64,000 bases of DNA from an uncultured Chloroflexota bacterium (GTDB lineage Bacteria; Chloroflexota; Chloroflexia; Thermomicrobiales; UBA6265): positions 1 through 64,000 of the forward strand of contig CALGSZ010000156.1 in assembly GCA_937901745.1 (NCBI GenBank), given 5' to 3'. Position numbers and translations under genes: made by a program. The notes under the pieces were generated by a model. That model searched no databases. It saw nothing but the letters and a program-made list of their open reading frames with translations, and was not told where the DNA came from. Positions 53,232 through 62,311 of this stretch are shown in pieces. Positions within the stretch are counted from its first letter, which is position 1, and each line of letters opens with the position of its first letter.

Positions 53232-53837
53232 ATGACCGAGACGACGATCGCTCCCGCGCCCTCCGCGCCAACTCAGCAGAAGCGCGATCCGCGGCGCATC
53301 GCGCTCTATCTCGGCCTCGCGGTCGTCATTCTCGTCGCGGCCTGGTACGTAAGCGGGCAAGCTGGCCTCGACCAGCTCGGCCGTGGCGGCGTGAATACCA
53401 AGCTGCTACCCCGGCCAGGTGAGCCAGCTCCGGACTTCACGGCCGTGGACATCCACGGCAACATCGTCTCGCTGTCGGATTTCAAGGGCCAGCCGGTCTG
53501 GCTCAACTTCTGGGGAACCTGGTGCCCGCCGTGTCGCGCCGAGATGCCGGACATGCAAACGGCTTACACCGAGCTCGAGCCGAAAGGCCTTGTGCTCTTG
53601 GCCGTCAGCCTTGGCGACCCGCCGGAGGTGGCCGCGGACTTCGCTTATCGGAATGGCGTGACGTTCAACGTGCTGCTCGACCCGCAGCGCAACCTGACGA
53701 GCGACGCATATCCCATCTACAACTTCCCTACCCATGTCTTCATTGACCGGGATGGCATTGTCCGGGATGTCGTTCTCTCGGTTATGAGCCCCGAAGAGGC
53801 AATCGAGCGCGCGGAGGCGGTTATCAACGCCGCCTGA
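53232..53837 (+). CDS. Membrane-anchored thioredoxin-like protein (TlpA/ResA/CcmG)
   Basis: About 201 aa. One N-terminal membrane anchor (RRIALYLGLAVVILVAAWYV) is followed by an extracytoplasmic AhpC/TSA-thioredoxin domain with the redox motif NFWGTWCPPCRAEMPDMQ and cis-proline segment YNFPTHVFIDRDG. Together with CcdA it should keep apocytochrome c cysteines reduced. ATG 53232 was chosen; the frame opens 27 nt earlier inside resC. Confidence 0.93.
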   Translation: MTETTIAPAPSAPTQQKRDPRRIALYLGLAVVILVAAWYVSGQAGLDQLGRGGVNTKLLPRPGEPAPDFTAVDIHGNIVSLSDFKGQPVWLNFWGTWCPPCRAEMPDMQTAYTELEPKGLVLLAVSLGDPPEVAADFAYRNGVTFNVLLDPQRNLTSDAYPIYNFPTHVFIDRDGIVRDVVLSVMSPEEAIERAEAVINAA

Positions 53838-53863
53838 CGAGATTCGGCTTGGGCCGGCGTGGA

Positions 53864-54511
53864 TTAGCCGGCCCGCTCCGCTCGCACCGAAGCGATAGCC
53901 TCGCTGAGCTTCTTCGCCCGCTCGGTCAAGGTCGCCCAATCGCCGGCCGCGACGGTCGCCGCATCGACGAGATTGCTGCCCAGCGCGACCGCGACGGCGC
54001 CAGCCCGCAGGAAATCAGATGCATTGTCCAGCGAGACGCCGCCCGACGGGATCAGTTTCAGCTGCGGCAGCGGCGCGAGGATGTCCTTGAAGTAGCGGGG
54101 ACCGCCAAGGCTTGCCGGATGGACTTTGATGTAGCTCGCGCCCGCCTCCCACGCGGTCAGCATCTCGGTCGCGGTGAACGCGCCGATGATCGTTGGCACG
54201 CCATAGCGGTTGCAGAGCTCGATGGTCTCTCGCTTGAGCGTCGGCGTCACAATGTACTCAGCGCCCGAGAGAATCGCGATCCGCGCCGTTTCCGGGTCGA
54301 GGACCGTTCCCGCGCCGATGTAGCCACGGTCGCCGACGGCAGCCTTCGCCGCCTCGATCGCCTTCCCCGCCGCCGGGTTGGTGAACGTGAACTCGACCGC
54401 TATCACGCCCCCGGCTATCAACGCCTCCGCCACATTCACGGCCGCTGAGAGGTCATCCAAACGGACCACCGCCACCGCACCGGCCTGCTCGATTCGATTC
54501 GCATCCCCCAC
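53864..54511 (-). CDS. eda: KDPG/KHG aldolase (2-dehydro-3-deoxyphosphogluconate aldolase)
   Basis: Class I TIM-barrel aldolase of 215 aa cleaving KDPG to pyruvate and glyceraldehyde-3-phosphate (Entner-Doudoroff) or KHG. It has AVAVVRLDDLSAAVNVAEAL, GVIAVEFTFTNPAAGKAI, GAGTVLDPETARIAILSGAE, the Schiff-base lysine in ASYIKVHPASLGG (near residue 135) and LIPSGGVSLDNASDFLRAG. I chose GTG 54511 (GGGAGG upstream), which gives the standard length; the frame is open to 54604. No edd is in the window. Confidence 0.9.
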   Translation of the reverse strand: MGDANRIEQAGAVAVVRLDDLSAAVNVAEALIAGGVIAVEFTFTNPAAGKAIEAAKAAVGDRGYIGAGTVLDPETARIAILSGAEYIVTPTLKRETIELCNRYGVPTIIGAFTATEMLTAWEAGASYIKVHPASLGGPRYFKDILAPLPQLKLIPSGGVSLDNASDFLRAGAVAVALGSNLVDAATVAAGDWATLTERAKKLSEAIASVRAERAG

Positions 54512-54727
54512 TGTCTCGTCTTCCTCCCTCGATCGGAGCCGCTTCCTCATACGGACCATCGTACAGCAGTTTTCAGGAGAACGACGAACCCCGGCAGCCG
54601 GCATACCGCGCGATGAACGATGCTCGCGGACTGCAAATTGTCCCCCCTGCGCCGCGTGGCGTACACTCCGAGAGGATGGCCGCCGCGCAGAATCTAAGAC
54701 ATCAGAAGGGCGGCGAGCCCGCGGACG

Positions 54728-55483
54728 ATGATGCAGCCAACAAACCCAGGTGATATCGCCACGTTATCTACCGGATCAGCAAACGGCAAACCGGCTGTCG
54801 ATGTGCGCGTGGTCCTCTTCACCATCGCGGCCGGCGAGCTTCTCGTTGCGCTCGAAGAGGCCGCGGCTGGATTCCGGTTGCCGCGCGATTACCCGGCGCC
54901 CGGTGAGCCGCTAGATGGCGCGGCCCGTCGCATCGTGCAAGAGACCACCGGCCTCACGCCGCATTATCACGAGCAGCTTTACACGCTCAGCGTCGGGCAG
55001 CCGCCAACGTGGAAGGTCGTCGTTAGCTACATCGCGCTTCTCTGCTCGGACGCCCAACCACCCGCGGCCGCTGGCGCGCGGTGGCACCCGGTTGGCGATT
55101 TGCCTAGTCTGAGTGAGACCGACCAGAAGGTGATAGGCTACGCCCTAATTCGGTTACGGGCGAAGATCGGCTACACCAATATCGCGTTCCATCTCCTGCC
55201 CGAGACCTTTACGCTCACAGAGCTCCAAAGCGCGTACGAGACAATCCTCGGCCGCAGGCTGGACAAGCGAAACTTTCGCCGCCGCGTAACCGCCTCGGGC
55301 ATCTTGGAGCCGACCGACCGCAAGCGGCGCGATGGCTCGCATCGGCCCGCGGCGCTCTACCGGTTCCGGGCGGAGCACGATCCGGCCACCTATCTCACGC
55401 CGCCTTGGGCCGACAATCACGGTGAAAACGCCGCGCAGGTTGCCGCCAGCGACGCTGCCGGCGCGCAGGGAGTAGAACGGTGA
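54728..55483 (+). CDS. nrtR: NrtR-type Nudix-fold transcriptional regulator
   Basis: 251 aa. The N-terminal Nudix-like domain (about residues 20-135) has a degenerate Nudix box: GEPLDGAARRIVQETTGL, where two metal-binding Glu positions are Ile and Thr, so hydrolysis is probably lost. The C-terminal winged helix (about 150-215: LLPETFTLTELQSAYETILG, RRLDKRNFRRRVTASGILEP) is the NrtR DNA-binding domain. NrtR regulators repress NAD genes and sense ADP-ribose. The adjacent, overlapping gene is NAD kinase, supporting this role. The start is ATG 54728 or 54731. Confidence 0.86.
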   Translation: MMQPTNPGDIATLSTGSANGKPAVDVRVVLFTIAAGELLVALEEAAAGFRLPRDYPAPGEPLDGAARRIVQETTGLTPHYHEQLYTLSVGQPPTWKVVVSYIALLCSDAQPPAAAGARWHPVGDLPSLSETDQKVIGYALIRLRAKIGYTNIAFHLLPETFTLTELQSAYETILGRRLDKRNFRRRVTASGILEPTDRKRRDGSHRPAALYRFRAEHDPATYLTPPWADNHGENAAQVAASDAAGAQGVER

Positions 55484-56364
55484 CACGCACCATAGGCATC
55501 GTAGCGGCGCACAGCAAGCTCGAGGCCGCGGCGCTTGCATCAGAGATTGTCGAGTGGTTGCAAGCTCGCGGCTGCCGTACCGTTGACGAGCCCACTTTGA
55601 CGGCGATGGGAGATGAGCGCTCTGGCGTGGACGCGATCGTCGTCCTCGGCGGGGACGGCCTGATGATGCGCGCCGCCAACGCCTTCCCGGACGTCCCGCT
55701 CCTCGGCATCAACTTCGGCAAGGTCGGATTCCTCGCCATGGTCGAGCGGCGGGACTGGCAGCAGGCGATGGAAGAGCTGCTGCGCGGGGAGTACGAGATT
55801 CAAGAGGGCGCCACCCTCGCCGCCACCATCGAGCGAAACGGACGCTTCATCGATCAGGGTTGGGCCATCAACGACGTCGTCATCCGCAGCGGCGTCCGGA
55901 TGATTGAGGTCGAGGTCTATATTGACGGTCGCTATGTCAACACCTATCCCGGGGATGGGATGATCGTCTCGACTCCGCGCGGGAGCACTGCCTATTGCAT
56001 GGCGGCTGGCGGCCCTATCTTGACCGCGGGCGTGCACGGATTTGCGATCGTGCCGATCTCGTGTCACTCGCCGATTCGGACGCCTTTCGTCGTCGCGGAA
56101 TCGACTCGGATCGAGCTCCTCTTCGCCTCGTCACACCAGGCCAGTCTGATCCTCGACGGCCGGCAATCGGAGTCGCTCCTCCTTGGAGACCTCGTCCACG
56201 TGACGCGTGGCGAGCACTCGTTCAAGTTGATCTCGCTCCACTCCACCGACTTCTACGAGGCGTTCCGGACGAAGTTCAACTTCCGTATCCGGCCGGATGC
56301 GGTGCCGTCACGCCGCCGGCGCAACGATGGCACGTGGGAGGAAGAGCCGCTCGTCGTCGAGTGA
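55480..56364 (+). CDS. nadK: NAD kinase
   Basis: 294 aa, phosphorylates NAD to NADP. It has the GGDG motif in IVVLGGDGLMMRAAN (Leu replaces the common Thr after GGDG), INFGKVGFLA, the NE/D substrate motif WAINDVVIRSGV and the C-terminal signature GDGMIVSTPRGSTAY with AGGPIL. GTG 55480 overlaps the nrtR stop (GTGA), so the regulator and kinase are translationally coupled. Confidence 0.94.
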   Translation: MTRTIGIVAAHSKLEAAALASEIVEWLQARGCRTVDEPTLTAMGDERSGVDAIVVLGGDGLMMRAANAFPDVPLLGINFGKVGFLAMVERRDWQQAMEELLRGEYEIQEGATLAATIERNGRFIDQGWAINDVVIRSGVRMIEVEVYIDGRYVNTYPGDGMIVSTPRGSTAYCMAAGGPILTAGVHGFAIVPISCHSPIRTPFVVAESTRIELLFASSHQASLILDGRQSESLLLGDLVHVTRGEHSFKLISLHSTDFYEAFRTKFNFRIRPDAVPSRRRRNDGTWEEEPLVVE

Positions 56365-56408
56365 CCTCCGACGAGACGGAACCACCTTCTCCCGCCGTTC
56401 GCTAGAGA

Positions 56409-57368
56409 TCAGTCCTTCTCGGACAGGAGATGCGCGGGGATACGTTCCTCCGGCGGCCCGGATGCCTGCCGCTCGGCCGCGCGGCGTTCCGCGAGCAGAT
56501 CCGCTAGGGTTCGCGGCTGCGGCTCGGGCTTGGCTTCTGGCGCGTGGCCATTTGCCGATTCCGTGGCGTTCTCGTGGTGGTAGGCGCCGTTCGCGGACGA
56601 CCCATTTGCCGCGGGTTGCGCCGAGTTCTCCTGGCCCCATTGGCCGCGGGTCTGATCGCCCTCAGTTTCGGCCGCTCGGTGCGCTGCCCGCGTCTTCCGG
56701 CGATCGAAGAGACGCACCGGGGCGCCGTTGGTGCTCACGCGCTGAGTGGCGGCAGCGGCGACCTGGTCCTCCTGGGTGGACTGTGACTCCAGCGCGGGTG
56801 TGGTCTGCGCGGGAGCAGACAGCGCAGGGGTACGAGCCGGTCGCGGGATGACGACAGTCGTCGGCCGGCGACGCGGTCGCGGCAGTGCCGTCCAACGAGC
56901 GGCAGGAGCCGTGACACGAGTGCGCTCGGCAGCCGCCTTCTCACTCTGCTCAGCGCCGCAATACGGGCACAGCGCCCAGCGCAGGTGGACGAGGCGTCCA
57001 CAGGCATAGCAAGGCTCGCGTAGACGGGTTTGGCAGTGCGGGCAAAGGATGAAGTCGTCTTCGACGTAGCGATGGCAGTTGTGGCAGAGCGGCAGCTCTT
57101 CGAGGTCCTGCAGCAGGTATTCCTCTTCGAGCGAGCGCTGGAACGCGACGTCGAGCGTCTCCTTGGGGCGTAGGATGAGGTAGAGCAGCACGCCCGGAAT
57201 GAAGAAGAGCGTGGTTAGCAGTGTCGAGAAGATCTGGGTTACCACGCTCTTGCTACGCGATTCGATGTCCCGGTAGGTCCAGACCACCAGGACGAACCAG
57301 AGCGCGATCAGATACGCCCCCGAAAGAGCGATGAGTACCTGAATCCCGCGCGCGATGATTGCTTCCAT
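56409..57368 (-). CDS. Zinc-ribbon membrane protein of unknown function
   Basis: 319 aa. Two hydrophobic segments at the N-terminus (VLIALSGAYLIALWFVLVV; IFSTLLTTLFFIPGVLLYLI) are followed by a double zinc ribbon with CHNCHRYV, CPHCQTR, CYACGR and CPYCGAE (near residues 93-140). A long low-complexity, proline/alanine-rich tail follows to the C-terminus. The ribbons probably face the cytoplasm and bind zinc. No function is assignable. It is convergent with nadK. Confidence 0.8.
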   Translation of the reverse strand: MEAIIARGIQVLIALSGAYLIALWFVLVVWTYRDIESRSKSVVTQIFSTLLTTLFFIPGVLLYLILRPKETLDVAFQRSLEEEYLLQDLEELPLCHNCHRYVEDDFILCPHCQTRLREPCYACGRLVHLRWALCPYCGAEQSEKAAAERTRVTAPAARWTALPRPRRRPTTVVIPRPARTPALSAPAQTTPALESQSTQEDQVAAAATQRVSTNGAPVRLFDRRKTRAAHRAAETEGDQTRGQWGQENSAQPAANGSSANGAYHHENATESANGHAPEAKPEPQPRTLADLLAERRAAERQASGPPEERIPAHLLSEKD

Positions 57369-57418
57369 CCGTCGGTTTCCCCCGCCGTCAGCGCGACCCC
57401 GGCCGGGCTAGCTCGCCG

Positions 57419-57751
57419 CTAGGCGATCCGCTCGTACCGCTCCACATCGACGACGTAGACAGTCGCGCCGCCGACCTGAACTTCAACGGGGTCAGAGACG
57501 TAATACTCGCCCAGCTCGACACCGGACAAGTGCGGGCTCATATACCTCGTTCGCGTTTGGCAATGCTGTCGCAACACGCGCATCGCCTCCGCTACCAACG
57601 TCTCTTGAACGCCGATCAGGATCGTCACGTTTCCCTGCCGCAATAGCCCGCCGGTCGAATCGATGACGGTTGCGCGAAAGCCGCGGGCGCTCAACGCGCG
57701 GAGGACGGCATCGGCATCGGCGGCATGGATGACCGCGATAATCAGCTTCAT
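57419..57751 (-). CDS. darA: PII-like cyclic-di-AMP receptor (DarA/PstA, DUF970)
   Basis: 110 aa. The PII-like fold is visible: KLIIAVIHAADADAVLRALS, FRATVIDSTGGLLRQGNVT, ILIGVQETLVAEAMRVL and the C-terminal VQVGGATVYVVDVERYERI. In Firmicutes this family binds c-di-AMP and lies beside tmk, exactly as here (31 bp downstream of tmk on the same strand). No diadenylate cyclase is in the window. Confidence 0.85.
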   Translation of the reverse strand: MKLIIAVIHAADADAVLRALSARGFRATVIDSTGGLLRQGNVTILIGVQETLVAEAMRVLRQHCQTRTRYMSPHLSGVELGEYYVSDPVEVQVGGATVYVVDVERYERIA

Positions 57752-57782
57752 GCCCCGGTTCGCTGCCGCCTACTCGTCCGAC

Positions 57783-58439
57783 TCATTGCCGGCGAACGTC
57801 CTCAAGGCGAAGCCCGAGACGGTTTTCGACGATGCGGGCAATTCGTTCTGCAACCTCCGCCTTCCCCGCGGTCGCGTCGACGATCTCCCATCCTTCCGGG
57901 TCCGCCGCCGCCAGCCCCAAATATGCCTGGCGTACCCGCTCGTGAAAGGAGACCTCCGCGCGATCCATCCGGTTGATCTCGGCCGCCGCGCCGAACCGCC
58001 GAGCCAACCCGACCTCGACCGGAAGGTCCAGGAGCAGGCGCAATCGCGGCCAGACCCCACCGGTGGCGAACTGCTGCACCGCTCGCAGCTGGTCCATTGG
58101 CAGTCCCCGCCCCCCTCCTTGATAGGCGAGTGTCGAGTCGGCGTAGCGGTCGGATATCACGATGCGACCGTCAGCCAGAGCGGGGACGATGACCTCTCGG
58201 ACGTGCTGGGCGCGCGCGGCCGAATGCAGCAGCGCCTCCGTCTCGGGCAGCATAGCACAGTCAGCGTCACCCAAGCCCAGCACAATCTCGCGGATTCGCT
58301 CGCCAATCGCGGTTCCGCCAGGCTCGCGTGTAAGGATCACTTCATATCCGCTGGCGATCAGGCGATCGGCCAGGAGCCGCGCCTGCGTGCTCTTCCCCGA
58401 TCCCTCGGGGCCCTCGAATGTGAGGAAGACTCCCTCCAC
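57783..58439 (-). CDS. tmk: Thymidylate kinase
   Basis: 218 aa P-loop kinase converting dTMP to dTDP. It has FLTFEGPEGSGKSTQARLLA at residue 5, the DR(E/Y) motif LTREPGGTAIGERIR and ISDRYADSTLAYQGGGRGL near residue 95. GTG 58439 was chosen, 4 bp after the upstream gene's stop; the frame extends 32 codons further into that gene without homology. It is coupled to the SpoIIIAA/R3H ATPase gene upstream and darA downstream. Confidence 0.93.
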   Translation of the reverse strand: MEGVFLTFEGPEGSGKSTQARLLADRLIASGYEVILTREPGGTAIGERIREIVLGLGDADCAMLPETEALLHSAARAQHVREVIVPALADGRIVISDRYADSTLAYQGGGRGLPMDQLRAVQQFATGGVWPRLRLLLDLPVEVGLARRFGAAAEINRMDRAEVSFHERVRQAYLGLAAADPEGWEIVDATAGKAEVAERIARIVENRLGLRLEDVRRQ

Positions 58440-58443
58440 CGGC

Positions 58444-60246
58444 CTACTGCAGCCCCTCGCGATAGATCTCAACGCGGCGGAATGGCTCCCGTCCCCGGCT
58501 CCGCGATCCCAGGTTGTACCGGTCCGCCAGCTCATGCTGGAGCCGCCGGATGTACTTGCTCTGCGGCCGCAGCGTAATCGGCGGCGCGCCCTCCATCACC
58601 GCCGAAATCGCCTCTTCCGCCTCATGCAGCGCCTGAACGACTTCGTCGTCACCGCCGACCTTGCCCTCCGGCGCACCGTCCTCTAGCAGGTCGTCCAGGC
58701 TCGGATGCTCCGGCCGCGGGAGCAGCCCGCTCAAGACGTTCTCCATCTGGACGATCGTGTTCGACCGCAGGACATAGACCGGCGTTCCGCGCGCCTCCGC
58801 GTCGCGGATCGGCTGCGGCTTCGTGCGATAGTAGTTCTTCAGCGTCATCACGAGGTCGGCTTCGCGAGGATCACGCACGATGATCGCCGGCAGCTTCAGC
58901 TGGTTGATCGCGGACTCGAGCCGGTTACGGCTGACACCGAACGGGTAAATGCGCAGCGGCTTAGTCTCCGTGCCCCGTCCGCGCGCCGCGAAAGGGGACG
59001 TGGACGCCGGGCGCACTCCCTCGCCCTCCCACGGAGCCTCACCGCCCGAGTGAGACGAATTACCCTCGCTGCCGCGCGAGATCGGCTGCCGCGTCGTGAT
59101 ATCGACGATCGAGCGGCGATGTGATGAGCGTCGCTCATCAGGCAAGATGCCGGCCCGCGCGGCAAGCGTCGGATCGCGCCGTCTGTCCTCGGCGTTCGAG
59201 ATCAGGACTTGGCCGTCGTCGGAGCGCCGCCGGGTCTCGGCTCGGACCGGTGCGCCGCGGAGAATTGCATCAACGGTCGCCGCCACGTCACGGTGGACCG
59301 TCACCTCGTCGCGGTCAACGATCTCCACCATGATCGTGAAGGTCGGCGGCGCCTTGCGCTCCAGAATCGACTTCTGCGTGCCCCGGCGGCGAGCCTCCTC
59401 GTCGGACAGGGTCACCGACTGGATGCCACCGACGAGATCGGCCAGCGTCGGGTTCATCATCAAATTCTCGAGCGTGTTACCGTGCGCCGTGCCAATAAGC
59501 TGCACGCCACGCTCGGCGATCGTCCGAGCCGCCATCGCCTCCAGCTCGGTGCCAATCTCATCGATGACGATGACCTCCGGCATGTGGTTTTCCACCGCCT
59601 CGATCATCACCGCGTGCTGCGCGGTCGGCGTCGGCACCTGCATGCGGCGGGCGCGGCCAATGGCCGGATGCGGAATGTCGCCGTCGCCGGCGATCTCGTT
59701 GCTGGTGTCGACGACGATTACCCGCTTGCGCAGATCGTCGGCGAGCACTCGCGCCGTCTCGCGCAGCATCGTCGTCTTGCCGACGCCCGGACGACCGAGC
59801 AGAAGGATGCTCTCGCCGGTCTCGATCAAGTCGCGGATGATCGCGATCGTGCCGTAGACCGCGCGGCCGATACGGCAGGTGAGGCCGACGATGTCGCCGG
59901 TGCGGTTGCGGATTGCCGAGATGCGGTGCAGCGTCCGCTCGATGCCGGCGCGGTTGTCGTCGCCAAAGCTACCGATCCGCTCGGCAACGTAGCGAAGATC
60001 CTCACGCGTCACGTCGACGTCGGTGAGGTAGATCTCGGCATGCTGGAAGCGTGCCTCGGGCCGGCGTCCAAGATCGAGGACGATCTCGATCAACGCGCCG
60101 TATTCACCCGTGCGGTTCGCCGCCTCCACCGCCGTCGCGATGTGCGAAGGCAGAACCGCTAGCAGATCCTCCAGGTTGTCCGTGATCTCTTGCTCGTAGT
60201 GCTTGCGATCGATCGTAGTAGGACGAAGATTCGGCATGCTACTCAA
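58444..60246 (-). CDS. SpoIIIAA/Ycf45-like ATPase with C-terminal R3H domain
   Basis: 600 aa. The N-terminal AAA-type ATPase has Walker A LLLGRPGVGKTTMLRETARV near residue 150, VVDTSNEIAGDGDIPHPAIG and Walker B EVIVIDEIGTELEAMAA, followed by GTAHGNTLENLMMNPTL. This is the SpoIIIAA-like pattern of single-strand nucleic-acid-associated ATPases. A charged linker (about 345-420) leads to the C-terminal R3H-type RNA/ssDNA-binding domain (ITLRPQSKYIRRLQHELADR, then SRSRGREPFRRV). TTG 60246 has AGGAG at 6 nt; ATG 60237 is an alternative. It is co-transcribed with tmk and darA. Confidence 0.88.
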   Translation of the reverse strand: MSSMPNLRPTTIDRKHYEQEITDNLEDLLAVLPSHIATAVEAANRTGEYGALIEIVLDLGRRPEARFQHAEIYLTDVDVTREDLRYVAERIGSFGDDNRAGIERTLHRISAIRNRTGDIVGLTCRIGRAVYGTIAIIRDLIETGESILLLGRPGVGKTTMLRETARVLADDLRKRVIVVDTSNEIAGDGDIPHPAIGRARRMQVPTPTAQHAVMIEAVENHMPEVIVIDEIGTELEAMAARTIAERGVQLIGTAHGNTLENLMMNPTLADLVGGIQSVTLSDEEARRRGTQKSILERKAPPTFTIMVEIVDRDEVTVHRDVAATVDAILRGAPVRAETRRRSDDGQVLISNAEDRRRDPTLAARAGILPDERRSSHRRSIVDITTRQPISRGSEGNSSHSGGEAPWEGEGVRPASTSPFAARGRGTETKPLRIYPFGVSRNRLESAINQLKLPAIIVRDPREADLVMTLKNYYRTKPQPIRDAEARGTPVYVLRSNTIVQMENVLSGLLPRPEHPSLDDLLEDGAPEGKVGGDDEVVQALHEAEEAISAVMEGAPPITLRPQSKYIRRLQHELADRYNLGSRSRGREPFRRVEIYREGLQ

Positions 60247-60342
60247 GAAGGTCTCCTCGAAGGCTACCGGCGCCGCGCGGGTGGGGCACCGGTCGTACGG
60301 GTACGATGCTGAGGCGGTCGGCCTTGATCGCTCTTCTCGCGC

Positions 60343-61521
60343 TCACGAGCTTGCCGTCCCGTCTCCTGGCCGACCGTGCAGGAAGGACGGTACGCGCTTC
60401 GGCAATCGCTCCACGGCTTCGACTTGGAACGACGCCGCTTCTGGCTGCGCCACCCGGGCGGGCACCGTGGTGTACTTCACATAGAGCTCTTGCTCGAGCA
60501 CCGGATCGAAGCCCCGCTCGCTGAGGGCTTCCACTGCCTCCTCCTGATAACCGCGCAAGGTGCAATAGATCCTGCTGATGCGCGTCTGAGCGCGGAGCCG
60601 AGCGATCGCCCCGTCCAGGAGATCCGGAACGATCGAGTGGTGGTCCGGCAGGTAGAGCAGCTCTAGGACGTGAGCACCGTCGCGGGACGAGATCCGAGCA
60701 TAGGCAATTACCTGATGCCCGTCCTCGACGATCCAGCCCGCGGTCGTAACGCCGAGCTGCCCGCTCGGACGAAGCTCCCACCGGTGGCTCGTCCACGCCT
60801 CGGCGTATTGCACCTGCTTCGGCGCGCACGCGCTGTAGAGCTGGTGTATAGCCCAGGTGTCAGCCGGCTCCTGCGGCCGCATCCGAAGCCTTGCCGGAAC
60901 ACTGCGCACCTGCTGTGCCAGAAAGACTGTTTCCGACGCGTAGGCGGCGAATCCGAGCCGGCGCAGAGGCTCGGCCGCCGGCGATCCAACCGGCACGCGA
61001 GCGTAGAGCCGCTTGACTCCGCGCAGTCCCGCCGCAATCGTCGAATGCCGTGCCAGCTCCTCCCAAACCGGCTCGGCGTCATACACCCCAGTCGCCGATC
61101 CTAATGCGATGAGCTGCCACCGGCGATCGGGTAGAACCGGCTGCCAGTGCGCGAAGGCGACGAGGCGATCCCCAGCGCGGGCGACCAGAATTCGCGGTCG
61201 CGACCGCGTGAATGGCAGCATCCCGCGCAGCGCCTCCCGGGCAGGCCGGTACGGCGAAAGATTGATTTCAGGCTGATTGAGCCGCAGCACCACCGGCACG
61301 CGCACCAGCCGCGCGAGATCGCGCAGACGTGCTGGACGCACCGTGAGCGACAGTGGACTTAGCGAGGGCTCAACCGGGCCTCCTGGCGCGCTGGGATGCC
61401 ATAGGATGGTTCCACGGGGGTTCGGCGCATCGCCTGCGGGCGGCGTTGTGATTCCGTCACGATCTGGCGATCGCGTGATGGGACTCTGCGTGATGACGCC
61501 ATCCGATCGTGGTGCGCTCAT
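60343..61521 (-). CDS. Probable GNAT-like N-acetyltransferase
   Basis: 392 aa. There are two GNAT-like halves: the first (about 60-205) has RPRILVARAGDRLVAFAHWQ and AAEPLRRLGFAAY; the second (about 215-340) has GWIVEDGHQVIAYARIS, LELLYLPDHHSIVPDLLDGA and LSERGFDPV. The acetyl-CoA loop R/Q-x-x-G-x-G/A is not well preserved, so activity is uncertain. The first 60 residues are low-complexity and the true start may be later. It lies upstream of the R3H ATPase gene on the same strand. Confidence 0.65.
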   Translation of the reverse strand: MSAPRSDGVITQSPITRSPDRDGITTPPAGDAPNPRGTILWHPSAPGGPVEPSLSPLSLTVRPARLRDLARLVRVPVVLRLNQPEINLSPYRPAREALRGMLPFTRSRPRILVARAGDRLVAFAHWQPVLPDRRWQLIALGSATGVYDAEPVWEELARHSTIAAGLRGVKRLYARVPVGSPAAEPLRRLGFAAYASETVFLAQQVRSVPARLRMRPQEPADTWAIHQLYSACAPKQVQYAEAWTSHRWELRPSGQLGVTTAGWIVEDGHQVIAYARISSRDGAHVLELLYLPDHHSIVPDLLDGAIARLRAQTRISRIYCTLRGYQEEAVEALSERGFDPVLEQELYVKYTTVPARVAQPEAASFQVEAVERLPKRVPSFLHGRPGDGTASS

Positions 61522-61608
61522 CTATCCCGATTGTACTCCCGGCCCGGAGCGCTGACAACGGGTCGGAGGTCCCAAAATCAGGCGCCAATATTTGGCCTGA
61601 TTGACCGT

Positions 61609-62220
61609 CTAGAGCGCCCGGCGGCCCGCCAGAGCCCGCCCCAAGGTGATCTCGTCCGCGTATTCCAGATCACCGCCGACCGGGAGCCCGCTCGCCGGTC
61701 GCGTCACATTCACGCCGAGCGGCACGAGCAATCGGTGCAGGAACGTCGCGGTCGCCTCCCCAGGCAGGTCGAGGTTCGTCGCCAAGATCACCTCGTCCGG
61801 ATTCTCAGTGCGAACGCGCTGCAGCAGCTCCTGGATGCGCAGCTGCTCCGGACCAATCCCCTCGATCGGGGAGATCGCGCCGTGCAGCACGTGATACCGC
61901 CCCTTGAATTGCCCGGTGCGCTCCAGCGCGACGACGTCGAGCGGCTCCTGCACGACACAGATCGCCGCCTCCCGGGTCGGATCCGCGCAGATGGCGCACG
62001 GATCGGTCTCCGTGATGTTGAAGCACCGGGAGCAGAGGCGGATCTTCTCTTTGACCTCGAGGATCGCCTCAGCGAGCGCGATTGCATCCTCCCGCGGCGC
62101 GCGCAGAAGGTAGAACGCCAGCCGAGACGCGGTCTTCGGGCCAATGCCGGGCAGCTTGCCAAGCTCGTCGATTAGTCGCGCAACCGGCTGCGCCGTGATC
62201 CGCGACACGGGCGATGTCAC
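61609..62220 (-). CDS. recR: Recombination mediator RecR
   Basis: 203 aa ring-forming RecFOR component. N-terminal HhH LIDELGKLPGIGPKTASRLA, zinc finger LCSRCFNITETDPCAICADP (four Cys), Toprim segment ICVVQEPLDVVALERTGQF and C-terminal LGVNVTRPASGLPVGGDLEY. GTG 62220 has GAGGA at 6-7 nt. Confidence 0.96.
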   Translation of the reverse strand: MTSPVSRITAQPVARLIDELGKLPGIGPKTASRLAFYLLRAPREDAIALAEAILEVKEKIRLCSRCFNITETDPCAICADPTREAAICVVQEPLDVVALERTGQFKGRYHVLHGAISPIEGIGPEQLRIQELLQRVRTENPDEVILATNLDLPGEATATFLHRLLVPLGVNVTRPASGLPVGGDLEYADEITLGRALAGRRAL

Positions 62221-62241
62221 ACGTCTTCCTCACTTTCTCAG

Positions 62242-62280
62242 CGTCTGTCATCGGCAACCCGCTGCCGATTCGGACAGACG
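62242..62280. repeat. Long two-part hairpin between ftsK and recR
   Basis: CGTCTGTC/GACAGACG (outer, 8 bp) encloses ATCGGCA/TGCCGAT (inner, 7 bp) with a 6-nt loop and a 3-nt asymmetric interior loop. The plus-strand exit TTCTATTTTA is T-rich, but both flanking genes are on the minus strand. It may be a terminator of antisense transcription or a leader structure of recR. Confidence 0.45.
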
Positions 62281-62311
62281 TTCTATTTTAGCATAGATGC
62301 TCAAGTTTCGC

